Assembly: GCA_034435675.1 (NCBI GenBank)
Contig: DAOTWP010000011.1
Location: 1 to 26,653, forward strand
From: DAOTWP01 sp034435675
Lineage (GTDB): Bacteria > Chloroflexota > Anaerolineae > Aggregatilineales > Phototrophicaceae
Length of the DNA stretch: 26,653 nt
Reading direction: 5' to 3'
Of this stretch, positions 6,482-14,927 are shown in pieces. Under the pieces are notes generated by a model. It worked only from the letters and a program-made list of their open reading frames with translations. It made no database searches and was not told the DNA's origin. The position numbers and the translations under genes were made by a program. Positions within the stretch are counted from its first letter, which is position 1. Every line of letters starts with the position of its first letter.

Positions 6482-7768
6482 CTACATCAGCAGCGCCAGA
6501 AAGCGCTCGACATCGTACAGTGCCGCCTGTGTGGACGGCGAAAAGGGCAGCGATCCCAGATCAAAGGCGTGGTCGTTCTGCGGGAATTCGACATACACCG
6601 CCTTGACGCCGCATTCGGTCAGCGCGCGGTACAGGTCGCGCACCATCACCGGGTTGACCATCCAGTCGTGCGCGCCTTGCAGCAGCAGCGTGGGCGGGCA
6701 GTCCGGGTGTACATGCGTGATCGGCGAGGCAAGCGTGTAGGTATCGTGCGCGCCGTTGCCCGGCAGCCCGCCAAGCAGGTTGGTCATCATCGTATCAATG
6801 CTCAGGATGCGCTGGTCGGGTTTGAGCATTCCGACAAGCCGCCAGGAGTGCGTGACGAGGACATCTGCAAGCTGACCGCCGGGCTTGCTGCGGTCGGTCA
6901 GCACACGCGCATCGGCATAGGTCATGTGCATGTTGGTCGGACCGTAGTAGGAGATGACGCCGCGCACCGAGGTATCCACGTCGCGCAGGTCGTCGGGGGT
7001 CAGCGCCGGGAGATTGGGGGCATACGCCGCCAGCAGGGCGAGCTGCGCCCCGGCAGAGCCACCTGCCAGCACGACCTTTGCCGGGCTGACACCCAGCCGC
7101 GCTGCGTTGTCCTTCATCCAGGCAACGGCGCGTTTGGCATCGCCGACCATATCGTAAATGTTGCCTTCAGGGCACAGGCGGTACGCTACATCCATGACGA
7201 CATGCCCCTGATTCGCCAGATAGCGGAAGAATGGGCGCGTCTGGTAGTCCTTGTCCAGATAATGCCACGCGCTGCCATGAAAATAAATCAGCGCCAGCCC
7301 GGACGGACGCACACCATCCGGCGGTTGCCACAGGTCGCAGAGCAGTTCGCGCCCGCTGCCGGGCACAGTCCAGAAGGGGATGTTCTGCTCGAAGCGCGCG
7401 CCTGCGGGCACACTGAGCCAGGGCGTCCAGCGCTGCGGCAGCAGTTTGTTCGCCTGGGCGGGGGTGAGCGCGGCTTTCCAGTCTGCGCCGAAAGCACGTT
7501 CAAAGCCGTCGTGTGGCGCGCTGACCTGCCGGATATATCGGGCTGTCAGCCCCGCGCCGAGCAGTCCCAGCAGCAGCGCCCGGCGGTCACGCCGCAGCAG
7601 ACCGATCAGTGCTGCCAGCCCGCCGAACAAGCCCCACAACGGCGCGAGGGCAGTGACGAGCAGTTTGGGCGTGTAGAGCGCGGTCATCAGCGGGGTGCGC
7701 ACGCGCGCGGCAATCAGCGCATAGTTGAGCAGGCTGAGATAGGCAAGCAAACGGGCGAGGCGTTTCAT
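6482..7768 (-). CDS. Membrane-anchored alpha/beta hydrolase (HSL-like esterase)
   Basis: The start at 7768 (428 aa) is chosen for the GGAG 9 bases upstream and the membrane-type N-terminus MKRLARLLAYLSLLNYALIA. Residues 1-80 hold about three hydrophobic segments. Residues 140-428 form a hormone-sensitive-lipase-type hydrolase. The HGGG oxyanion motif appears as HGSAWH (164-169), the nucleophile Ser238 sits in GGSAGA, Asp368 in GAHDWMVNP, and His400 in QNDHAF. The order suits a carboxylesterase acting on short acyl or xenobiotic esters at the membrane (family inference). The gene is divergent from the kinase-NACHT gene at 8016 and begins a run that includes the second hydrolase and possibly the DUF427 gene. 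Confidence 0.88.
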   Translation of the reverse strand: MKRLARLLAYLSLLNYALIAARVRTPLMTALYTPKLLVTALAPLWGLFGGLAALIGLLRRDRRALLLGLLGAGLTARYIRQVSAPHDGFERAFGADWKAALTPAQANKLLPQRWTPWLSVPAGARFEQNIPFWTVPGSGRELLCDLWQPPDGVRPSGLALIYFHGSAWHYLDKDYQTRPFFRYLANQGHVVMDVAYRLCPEGNIYDMVGDAKRAVAWMKDNAARLGVSPAKVVLAGGSAGAQLALLAAYAPNLPALTPDDLRDVDTSVRGVISYYGPTNMHMTYADARVLTDRSKPGGQLADVLVTHSWRLVGMLKPDQRILSIDTMMTNLLGGLPGNGAHDTYTLASPITHVHPDCPPTLLLQGAHDWMVNPVMVRDLYRALTECGVKAVYVEFPQNDHAFDLGSLPFSPSTQAALYDVERFLALLM

Positions 7769-7805
7769 GGTGGGCAATCTCCGTTTTTGAAACGTTGCTG
7801 ACCTT

Positions 7806-7811
7806 ATTATA
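7806..7811 (-). promoter_or_regulatory. Candidate -10 box for the hydrolase run
   Basis: A perfect TATAAT reads on the minus strand 37 bases before the start at 7768. No good -35 hexamer is visible at 16-18 bases, so this may be an activator-dependent or weak promoter. Confidence 0.35.
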
Positions 7812-7947
7812 GCGCAGAACCGGGCGAGGTGGGTGCTGGGGGGGAGGGAGAGAAGCTGCGCCAGAACCAGCATGAACGAAATTCGCACAGTTTCTGGCGA
7901 TGCCCCTTGCGAACACCTCTCCCGTTCATAGCGTCGGGGAACTTTAG

Positions 7948-7977
7948 TTTCCGGCAGGCATGGACATGCGTTATACT
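7948..7977 (+). promoter_or_regulatory. Candidate promoter of the kinase-NACHT gene
   Basis: TATACT (7972-7977) follows a weak TTTCCG (7948-7953) by 18 bases. It would leave a leader of about 32 bases before the ATG at 8016. The -10 box is good and the -35 poor. Confidence 0.4.
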
Positions 7978-8015
7978 GGGGTAACATCACCGGGGCAATA
8001 GACGAGCACACAACC

Positions 8016-10919
8016 ATGAATAACCTCATCGGGCAAACCCTGCGCGGCTACGAAATCCGCGAACAGATTGGTGCGGGCGGTTACGCAATGGTCTTTCGCG
8101 CCTACCAGACAGCAGTCCGGCGCGAGGTAGCGCTCAAGATGATCCTGCCGGAACACACCCATGATCCGCAGTTCGCCAGCAGCTTCGCCCGTGAGGCGCG
8201 CATGGTCGCCGGGCTGGAACATCCCTATATCGTCCCGCTGCACGACTTCTGGCAGGATGAAAGCGGCGCATACCTGGTCATGCGCCTGCTCAGGGGTGGC
8301 AGTCTGCGCGATTTGCTCAAGCAGCAGGAACGGCTGACGCTGGCGCAAACGGCGCAGGTCCTGCGCCAGGTGACCGATGCGCTGGCAGCAGCGCATGAAA
8401 TCGGGGTCGTCCACCGCGACCTGAAGCCCGCCAATGTGCTGCTTGACCAGCATGGCAATGCCTACCTCTCGGACTTCGGCATCGCCAAAGACCTGAGCTT
8501 TGACCCTGCTGGCAAGACTCCGGCGATTACATCTACGGAGGGTATCAAGGGCACGCCCGCCTACATGTCGCCGGAGCAGATTAACCTCGAAGCGGTCAGC
8601 CCGCGCAGCGATATCTACAGCCTGGGGGTCATGCTGTTTGAGATGCTCACCGGAGACCTGCCATTTAACGATGGCGCGCCGGTGCGCGTGATGATGCTGC
8701 ATCTCACCGAACCCCTGCCGCTGCTCGCAGACCGCGTGCCGGAACTGCCACCCGCGCTGGACGCCGTGCTGCAAACCGCCACCGCCAAGCTGCCCAGCGA
8801 GCGCTATCCGGATGTGCAGGCATTCACGCAGGCATTTTTCGAAGTGCTGCCGGAAGGCATGCTGTCCGGCAGTGCTGTGCGGATCACGCCCGCGTCCGTA
8901 CCTGCCCCTGCACCGACCCACCTGTCCGTGGATGATACACCTGGCACCCCGGCAGACCCGGCAGCACGCAACCGGGCGAACATGCTGCGCAACGTGCGCG
9001 CCTTCTGGATCGACGGTGTGCTGCAAAACTCGCTGCACGGTGTGGCGTTGATGCAGCTTGGTCTGGTGCAGGACCCCAATGCGGTGGAACACCCCTGGGA
9101 AATGGTCATCAGCCTGCAGGACGGGCGCGCGGAACCGCTGCCACCTGGCGCGCGGGTGCTGGACGTGTTCGACCGACTGAACGGCAAGCTGCTGCTGCTG
9201 GGTGAACCGGGCAGCGGCAAAACCACGACGCTGCTTGAACTGGCACGCGACCTGCTCCAGCGGGCAGCGGGCGACCCGCGTTGTGCCATCCCGGTGGTGT
9301 TTAACCTTTCCTCTTGGAACAGCGAATACAATTCCCTCGTGGAGTGGCTGGCGGACGAACTCAGCAGCAAATATCAGGTACCCGCCCAGATCGCGACGGA
9401 TTGGGTTCAGGATGATGCGCTGCTGCTGCTGCTGGATGCCCTGGATGAGATTGCGCCGGATCAGCGCGGGGCATGTGTCGCGGCGATCAACGAATTCCGC
9501 GAGCAGCATGGGTTTGTTGATATGATCGTATGCAGCCGCAGTGCCGATTACCGGGAGCTTGAAGAGCGGCTGAAGTTGAACGGCGCGTTGGTCCTGCAGC
9601 CGCTGGAAGACGTACAGGTCGATTCGTATCTGCGCCAGTTTGGCGACAAGCTGAGCGCTGTGCGGGCGCTGCTGGCAGAAGACGCGACGCTGCGCGAGAT
9701 GAGCCGTTCGCCGCTGATGCTGAGCATCATCACGCTGGCGTACCAGGGCATCAAGCCGCAGGATTTGCCCCAGTTTGACAGCCTGGATGCACGCCGCAAA
9801 CACCTGCTGGATGTGTATGTGGAGCGCATGTTTGAACGGCGCGGCGGCGGTCAGCAGCCCTACACGCGCGAGCATACGCTGCGGTACCTGCGCTGGCTGG
9901 CGCAGCAGATGCTGGCACAGAAACAGAGTGTGCTGGAAATTGATGATGTGCAGCCGGACTGGCTGACTCCGCAGCAGCGCAGCTGGTACCTGACCTTTTT
10001 TCAGTTGTTGATTATTCTGACCTTCGGGCTGACAGCGGGCGGCATTACCGCGCTGACCGGCGCAAACTTCGGCGTGCAGCCGGGGACTGCCTTTTTTGCC
10101 TATGGCATGGCGGCGGTCTGCACGGGCTGGGCAATCACCAGCAATTTCTGGCGGCTGCCGGGGGCGGGCGTGGTGGGGGGGCTGCTGTTCGGGCTGGCGG
10201 CATATGTCAGCGCGGACTCAGACGAAATCCGCCTGCGCTGGGCAGTCGCGACTGCGGTGACAATTGTCGTGGTTGATTTGATTGGCATTTCGGTCATGCA
10301 GCGCAGCGGCATCCGCAGCGACCGTATCGCCAGCGTGGAACTGCTGCGCTTCGGCGCGCGGGCGGTGAAGCCCTGGGCAGGGCTGGGCGGGCTGTTGGCG
10401 GGCGTCGGGGCGGCAGTGTCACTCAACGGGCTGTCCGCATCCGCGGACCAACTGCTGCTCAGCATTGGGCTGGGTTGTCTGGTGTCGGTGCCGACAGCCC
10501 TGTTTGTCAGCGGGTTGACCAGCGATACGGTGCAGCGCACCACCCAGCCCAATGAAGGCATGCGCCGTTCGTTCCGCAATGCGCTGCGGATGGGGCTGGT
10601 GATCGGCTGCGCACTGTTCATCATGGGTTTTCTAATCACAGTGCCGGTACATGGGCTGGTCTTCGCGGTCAGTCTGAGTACATTCATCGGGGTCGCCATC
10701 GGTTATGTGGGCGCGATGATCTACGGTGGCTTGCCGCTGATCCAGCATGTGATTTTGCGAGCGGTGCTGGCGCGCGAGGGTGTGATCCCCTGGAACCTGG
10801 CACGCTTCATGGATTATGCGGTATCGCTGATTTTCCTGCGGCGCGTGGGAGGCGGCTATATCTTCGTTCATCGCTATCTGCTGGAGCATTTTGCCAGTCA
10901 GCCGGACGCGCGAACATAG
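8016..10919 (+). CDS. Ser/Thr protein kinase-NACHT NTPase-membrane fusion
   Basis: This 967-residue protein has three modules. Residues 10-275 are a Hanks-type kinase: glycine loop IGAGGYAMVF, Lys41, HRDLKPAN (Asp135), DFG (153-155) and GTPAYMSPEQ. Residues 318-580 are a NACHT module: a lead-in MLRNVRAFWIDGVLQNSLHG, Walker A GEPGSGKT (396-403), Walker B LLLLLDALDE (469-478), and a winged-helix-like stretch after it. Residues about 655-935 hold roughly nine membrane spans. Kinase and NTPase would face the cytoplasm. NACHT proteins are signal-transducing ATPases that assemble on sensing a trigger. Here the kinase is a plausible output, and the membrane part may sense or anchor. A defence role is possible but not shown. 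The gene stands alone with no obvious partner. Confidence 0.9.
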   Translation: MNNLIGQTLRGYEIREQIGAGGYAMVFRAYQTAVRREVALKMILPEHTHDPQFASSFAREARMVAGLEHPYIVPLHDFWQDESGAYLVMRLLRGGSLRDLLKQQERLTLAQTAQVLRQVTDALAAAHEIGVVHRDLKPANVLLDQHGNAYLSDFGIAKDLSFDPAGKTPAITSTEGIKGTPAYMSPEQINLEAVSPRSDIYSLGVMLFEMLTGDLPFNDGAPVRVMMLHLTEPLPLLADRVPELPPALDAVLQTATAKLPSERYPDVQAFTQAFFEVLPEGMLSGSAVRITPASVPAPAPTHLSVDDTPGTPADPAARNRANMLRNVRAFWIDGVLQNSLHGVALMQLGLVQDPNAVEHPWEMVISLQDGRAEPLPPGARVLDVFDRLNGKLLLLGEPGSGKTTTLLELARDLLQRAAGDPRCAIPVVFNLSSWNSEYNSLVEWLADELSSKYQVPAQIATDWVQDDALLLLLDALDEIAPDQRGACVAAINEFREQHGFVDMIVCSRSADYRELEERLKLNGALVLQPLEDVQVDSYLRQFGDKLSAVRALLAEDATLREMSRSPLMLSIITLAYQGIKPQDLPQFDSLDARRKHLLDVYVERMFERRGGGQQPYTREHTLRYLRWLAQQMLAQKQSVLEIDDVQPDWLTPQQRSWYLTFFQLLIILTFGLTAGGITALTGANFGVQPGTAFFAYGMAAVCTGWAITSNFWRLPGAGVVGGLLFGLAAYVSADSDEIRLRWAVATAVTIVVVDLIGISVMQRSGIRSDRIASVELLRFGARAVKPWAGLGGLLAGVGAAVSLNGLSASADQLLLSIGLGCLVSVPTALFVSGLTSDTVQRTTQPNEGMRRSFRNALRMGLVIGCALFIMGFLITVPVHGLVFAVSLSTFIGVAIGYVGAMIYGGLPLIQHVILRAVLAREGVIPWNLARFMDYAVSLIFLRRVGGGYIFVHRYLLEHFASQPDART

Positions 10920-11104
10920 CGCGACGAGTGCTGACCGCGGGCAGGGTCAAGCGGTGCGAGAAGCAGCGCCGAATTCGCCTGCGGCGCGGGTTCAGGGGGC
11001 TGGGGGTGTAGGGAAAACGCGGCACCAGGAGCCACAAGCGAAAACGATTGAATTATGCGGGACCGCGTGTATGCTGGAAATCAAAGTATGCGAGGAGTTA
11101 CCCC

Positions 11105-11686
11105 ATGACGACCCCCACCATACGTGTTGGGATGCCGTTGGACGAGTTCATCCGCGAGCAGGCAGCGCAGCCCTTTGAGCTGATCAACGGCGCGAGGATA
11201 CCCAGAATGCCGAATGTATTCGGGCATAGCCACATGATCCGCCTGCTGTTCGTCAAATTGTATTTTTTCGTAGCACAACAGCAAGTGGGCGAGGTCTTTC
11301 AGGAGACAACATTCATTTTGCCCGAACGTTACGACCCCAACTGGGTAGAGGGATCGCGCATCCCGGATTTAATGTTTTACGGCACAGACCGAATCGCAGA
11401 CGATATCGCCGCTGCGCCCGACTGGCGCGAACGCCCGATTCCACTGGTGCCGGACCTGGTGATTGAGGTCGTGTCACCCACCGACAGCTATACGAAGATT
11501 GATGAGAAAGTGGATGCCTATCTTGCCGATGGTGTCCAGCTGGTACTGGTGGTTGACCCCCAGCGATACAAGATCACCATGGATGCGCCGGATGGAACGC
11601 ATCGCAAGCTGTCCGGTGATGCTGTGTTAGACCTTACCCCCGTGATTGCGGGACTGAAGCTGCGCCTGAGCGAACTCTTCGCCTAG
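11105..11686 (+). CDS. Uma2-family putative endonuclease
   Basis: The start at 11105 (193 aa) is set by a strong GAGGAG about 10 bases upstream. The protein shows the Uma2 (DUF820) layout of the PD-(D/E)XK superfamily: FELINGARI near the start, SRIPDLMFYG (Asp88), then PDLVIEVVSPTDSYTKIDEKVDAYL. Glu121 and Lys135 are likely catalytic, followed by GVQLVLVVDP. Such proteins are abundant in Cyanobacteria and Chloroflexota and are usually free-standing; their physiological substrate is unknown. The 185 bases between the kinase gene and this one hold no other gene I can support. Confidence 0.88.
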   Translation: MTTPTIRVGMPLDEFIREQAAQPFELINGARIPRMPNVFGHSHMIRLLFVKLYFFVAQQQVGEVFQETTFILPERYDPNWVEGSRIPDLMFYGTDRIADDIAAAPDWRERPIPLVPDLVIEVVSPTDSYTKIDEKVDAYLADGVQLVLVVDPQRYKITMDAPDGTHRKLSGDAVLDLTPVIAGLKLRLSELFA

Positions 11687-11713
11687 CTAGGCGCGCGCTA
11701 GACGGCTAGGCGC
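11680..11713. repeat. CTAG-rich palindrome at the end of the Uma2 gene
   Basis: CGCCTAGCTAGGCG (11680-11693) is a perfect 14-base palindrome spanning the stop codon. CTAG then recurs twice more, the last as CTAGGCG. A hairpin could form between the first CGCCTAG and the last CTAGGCG. There is no T-run, so it is not a standard intrinsic terminator. Confidence 0.45.
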
Positions 11714-11827
11714 TGCACATGTCGTCAAAACGCTGATCCCTGCACGGCACGATCCACAATGGCGTGTTCGCAGCAGCCAGCGCCGGAAACATTAGCGCCC
11801 CACCCCCACAGCTACCCGTTTGGGGGG

Positions 11828-11857
11828 TTGTTCCCCGGCGGGCAGTCACGCTATAGT
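11828..11857 (+). promoter_or_regulatory. Candidate promoter of the channel gene
   Basis: TTGTTC (11828-11833) and TATAGT (11852-11857) are 18 bases apart. A start near 11864 would leave about 50 bases before the GTG at 11915. It excludes use of in-frame codons further upstream, such as the one at 11759. Confidence 0.4.
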
Positions 11858-11914
11858 GGAAAGCAGCATTTCCGGCTTCTCCCGCAGCACCATCCAACAG
11901 AAAGCGCTGTTCCC

Positions 11915-13006
11915 GTGACCGTCCTGATTGCCGTTCTCGACCTGCTCGCACGGATTGCCCTGCTGCTGATGGGCGTCGTCATCATTCTGGGCACTTTCAC
12001 CTCCGCGCTGCGCACCTTTGTGCTGCCCCGCAGCGCCCCGGACGACCTGACCCGCTTTGTGTTTCGCAATGTGCGCCGCGGCTTCAACCTCTTCGCCCGC
12101 CGCGCCAGCACCTACGAAGACCGCGACCGCATCATGGCGATGTACGCGCCCATCGCGCTGATTATGCTGCCGATTACATGGTGGAGCTTTGTGCTGATCG
12201 GCTACACCGTGATCTACATCGCGCAGGGCGTGCCGGTCTACAACGCCTTCGTGCTCAGCATCGGCGCGCTGACCACGCTGGGCTTTGCCCGCGAAGACGG
12301 CACCTTCCTGATGATCTTCGAGTTTTCCGAGGCGCTGGTCGGGCTGATTCTGATCGCCCTTTTGATCGCCTATCTGCCGACGATGTACAGCGCCTTCAGC
12401 CAGCGCGAGGCAAAAGTCGCCCTGCTGGAAGTGCGCGCGGGCAGCCCACCCTCCGCCGCCGACCTGCTGCTGCGCGCCTATCGCATTCGCGGGCTGGACA
12501 CACTCAGCGGGTTATGGGCAGAGTGGGAAGAATGGTTCACCTATATCGAGGAGAATCACACCTCGCTGCCCGCGCTGGTCTTTTTTCGCTCACCGTCGCC
12601 GCACCGTTCGTGGATCACGGCGGCAGGCGCCGTGCTGGACGGCGCAGCGCTCTACGCCTCCACCGTCGATCTGCCGCGCAATCCACAGGCAGAACTGTGC
12701 ATTCGTTCCGGCTATCTGGCGCTGCGGGCAATCGCCGACTTCTTCCGCATGGAGTACGACCCCGCGCCGCGGTCCGGCGACCCGATCAGCATCGTGCGCC
12801 AGGAATTTGACGAGGTCTACAACCAGCTTGCCGCCGCCGGGCTGCCCCTCAAGCCGGATCGCGAGCAGTGCTGGCGCGACTTTGCCGGTTGGCGGGTGAA
12901 TTACGATGTCGTGCTGGTCAAGCTGGCGGCGCTGGTGATGGCGCCCTATGCGCCCTGGTCGTCAGACCGCTCGCTGCCGAATATGGGCAGTACCGTGCTG
13001 CGCTGA
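11915..13006 (+). CDS. Two-TM-type potassium channel-like membrane protein
   Basis: The start is a GTG at 11915 (363 aa), because the frame upstream overlaps the likely promoter and is not membrane-like. There are three hydrophobic segments, at about 5-30, 78-104 and 138-160. Between the last two lies a pore-loop-like stretch, AFVLSIGALTTLGF (111-124). In potassium channels the filter is TVGYG; here TTLGF takes its place, which is seen in some bacterial PF07885-like proteins and may change ion selectivity. A long soluble C-terminal region (160-363), rich in Trp and acidic residues, lacks a recognisable RCK/TrkA domain. It acts in the cytoplasmic membrane. Ion specificity is unknown. Confidence 0.7.
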   Translation: MTVLIAVLDLLARIALLLMGVVIILGTFTSALRTFVLPRSAPDDLTRFVFRNVRRGFNLFARRASTYEDRDRIMAMYAPIALIMLPITWWSFVLIGYTVIYIAQGVPVYNAFVLSIGALTTLGFAREDGTFLMIFEFSEALVGLILIALLIAYLPTMYSAFSQREAKVALLEVRAGSPPSAADLLLRAYRIRGLDTLSGLWAEWEEWFTYIEENHTSLPALVFFRSPSPHRSWITAAGAVLDGAALYASTVDLPRNPQAELCIRSGYLALRAIADFFRMEYDPAPRSGDPISIVRQEFDEVYNQLAAAGLPLKPDREQCWRDFAGWRVNYDVVLVKLAALVMAPYAPWSSDRSLPNMGSTVLR

Positions 13007-13120
13007 AGAATCGGCAGCGCTCGCGCCTAAGCCCCAAACCCGGACAAGGGATGAATTCCCTGGCTCAGCAAGACAGGTTTGCGGATCGACACTTGCAGTG
13101 CAGCGGCGACACCGAACATC

Positions 13121-13414
13121 CTGATTAGCTGCATTGTCCCGAAGCGTCCTCTGCCCCGCAGGCTGAAAGCGGCAGCGGCGGGCGCGGGAGTGCCTGGTGA
13201 ATAATCCACCCACTGCTCGTGCAGCTATCTGGGCACAGGGCGCTTCAAGCCGGACGCCGGGCATACGCGAACACCTCAACGAGGAAGCGGAAATCCGCCT
13301 GGAAACCTTCTGCGCGAACAGGCAATAGGTGTTGTCAGCGCCATTCGCGCGGCACATCCCTATGAAGAACCGGCAGTTTGTCTGCTAGCCTTGCTGGCTG
13401 CCGACACGTTCTGA
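13121..13414 (+). pseudogene. Frameshifted NIF3/YqfO-type (CutA-like) protein remnant
   Basis: No single frame is open, but pieces in successive frames line up with the CutA-like domain of NIF3/YqfO proteins. They read AAAAGAGVPGE and a stop, then THCSCSYLGTGRFKPDAG, then EHLNEEAEIRLETFCAN, then AIGVVSAIRAAHPYEEPA. The family pattern is GAG.IGNYSHCS....GTG.F.P..G, an EVR.E strand, and AHPYEEPAYD near the end. The order and spacing are kept across at least three disruptions (a stop and frameshifts), so this is a decayed gene of about 100 residues rather than chance. The start is lost. Sequencing error is the alternative explanation. The rest of 13007-13442 shows no other gene. Confidence 0.65.
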
Positions 13415-13442
13415 CATGGCGGCGCCGCTGGCTCAGGCTGGC

Positions 13443-14927
13443 TTAATCGGCGCGGCGGGCGATGACCAGCAGATAACTGCCGCTGCTGCTGCCTGTGCCG
13501 CTGGCGTCGGTCTGGCGTCCGGCGCGGATGTAATACACGCTGTCATTGGCGGCGGTAAAACGATCAATGCGCGCGGTCTGCCCGTCGCTGTCCCCTTCGG
13601 CAAGCACGCGCTGATTGGCGTCCAGCACCGCGACCACCGGATTCAGATCGCCATCACCGCGACTCATCGAGATGGTGAAGGACTCCCCTGCCTGTGCATA
13701 AAAGGCGTAAACTACCTGCGGCGTCACCGAGTCTATGCGTCCGGTAATCGTGCTGCCAAACGCAATGCGCTGCACATCCGGCGGCACGCCAGCAAAGGCG
13801 TTGCCCTGCACATCCAGCATCAGGCGGTATATGCCTGCGCTGCTGCCCGCCTCGCGCTGGTAGCGGCTGGCAATGATAAAATATGTGCCCGTCAGCGGAA
13901 TGCGAAATTCGCTGATGCGCGAGTTTTGCGTCTCGCTGCTCAGGTCGTCATTCTCCGCCAGCACGGTCAGGTTGGCGTCGGTTAGTACAATAAGACAGTC
14001 AAGGCTGCCCGTCTGGCGCTCCATGCGAATTGTGATAATGTCGTCCTGCTGCGCCTCGAAGCGGTAGAACTGCTCGTAGCGTTCACTGCTGATGCTGCCC
14101 TCAAGCGAGATTCCGGGGGCGATAGGCAGCGCCGCACGCGGCGAGTTGCCCAGCCCGCTGTCGTCCGCCTCTTCCAGCGTCAGCACAAACGTGCCCACCG
14201 TGTTACCTGCCGTCTGCCCGAAGCGTGTCGCCACAATCACAAACACCCCGCTTTGTTGAATCACCAGCCCTTCTACCGCCGCGTCCAGGGTGCCAGAGGC
14301 GGGCAGATCATCATTTTCAGCGATGATGTAAGCGCTGCTGTCCACCACTTGCAGATAGGGATCAAGGTTGCCAGAGGTGCGCTGCATGCGAATATTGACG
14401 ATGTCGCCCTGGGCGGCGCGAAAGCTGTAATACACCTGCGGGTTGAGATTATCAATGCTGTTAAGCACCGAGTCGCCATAACGCAGCATGCTGCCAGACG
14501 CGGAACTGACGCCGATGCGGTCAATGCGCAGTTCATAGCTGCCGCTGGTGCTGCCTTGCCCATAGCCGAAGCGCCCGACAATCACCGTGTAGATGCCGCT
14601 GCGGGGGATGCTCAGTTCGATACTGGCATCGCGGCTGCCGCGTGTGTCATCGCGCGTGGCAATCACCGCGCCGCTTGCATCCAGCACCACCAGCACCGGG
14701 TCGAGATCACCGCTCACTGCCCGCAGCTCAATCGCCACCCGTTCGCCGCGCAGTCCCTCAAAGATGTACAGCGCGCGCGGGCTGCGGTTGTTCAGCGTGC
14801 CGCTTTGCACTTCGCCGTAAGGCAGCGGTGTCGGCGTGTCGTCCCCCTGCCGGGCGCGCAGCGCACTGCCCCCGGATGCCAGCAGCAGCAGTAGTATCAG
14901 GATTAACCGCGTGCAGTGCATGTTCAT
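13443..14927 (-). CDS. Secreted protein with four PPC-type beta-sandwich repeats
   Basis: A hydrophobic signal peptide (RLILILLLLLASGGSA) is followed by four repeats of about 110 residues. Each carries the pre-peptidase C-terminal (PPC) hallmark: an SGDLDP-like turn, a strand V.VLDASG.VIA, and an acidic DD. The four versions are SGDLDPVLVVLD, SGNLDPYLQVVD, TGSLDCLIVLTD and DGDLNPVVAVLD. Each repeat ends with a strand of the type GIYTVIVGRFG. No peptidase domain is attached, so it is a stand-alone exported binding or adhesion protein. The start codon overlaps the stop of the upstream oxidoreductase gene (TGATG), showing translational coupling. It is the last gene of a three-gene minus-strand operon. 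Confidence 0.85.
   Translation of the reverse strand: MNMHCTRLILILLLLLASGGSALRARQGDDTPTPLPYGEVQSGTLNNRSPRALYIFEGLRGERVAIELRAVSGDLDPVLVVLDASGAVIATRDDTRGSRDASIELSIPRSGIYTVIVGRFGYGQGSTSGSYELRIDRIGVSSASGSMLRYGDSVLNSIDNLNPQVYYSFRAAQGDIVNIRMQRTSGNLDPYLQVVDSSAYIIAENDDLPASGTLDAAVEGLVIQQSGVFVIVATRFGQTAGNTVGTFVLTLEEADDSGLGNSPRAALPIAPGISLEGSISSERYEQFYRFEAQQDDIITIRMERQTGSLDCLIVLTDANLTVLAENDDLSSETQNSRISEFRIPLTGTYFIIASRYQREAGSSAGIYRLMLDVQGNAFAGVPPDVQRIAFGSTITGRIDSVTPQVVYAFYAQAGESFTISMSRGDGDLNPVVAVLDANQRVLAEGDSDGQTARIDRFTAANDSVYYIRAGRQTDASGTGSSSGSYLLVIARRAD

Noticed and set aside
7971..9875. 634-codon frame on the minus strand opposite the kinase-NACHT gene
   Set aside because: Antisense shadow: the plus strand shows intact kinase and NACHT motifs across the same bases.
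11759..11914. Upstream start for the channel gene at 11759
   Set aside because: It would precede the likely promoter (11828-11857), and the extra residues are Pro/His-rich and not like the family's N-terminus.
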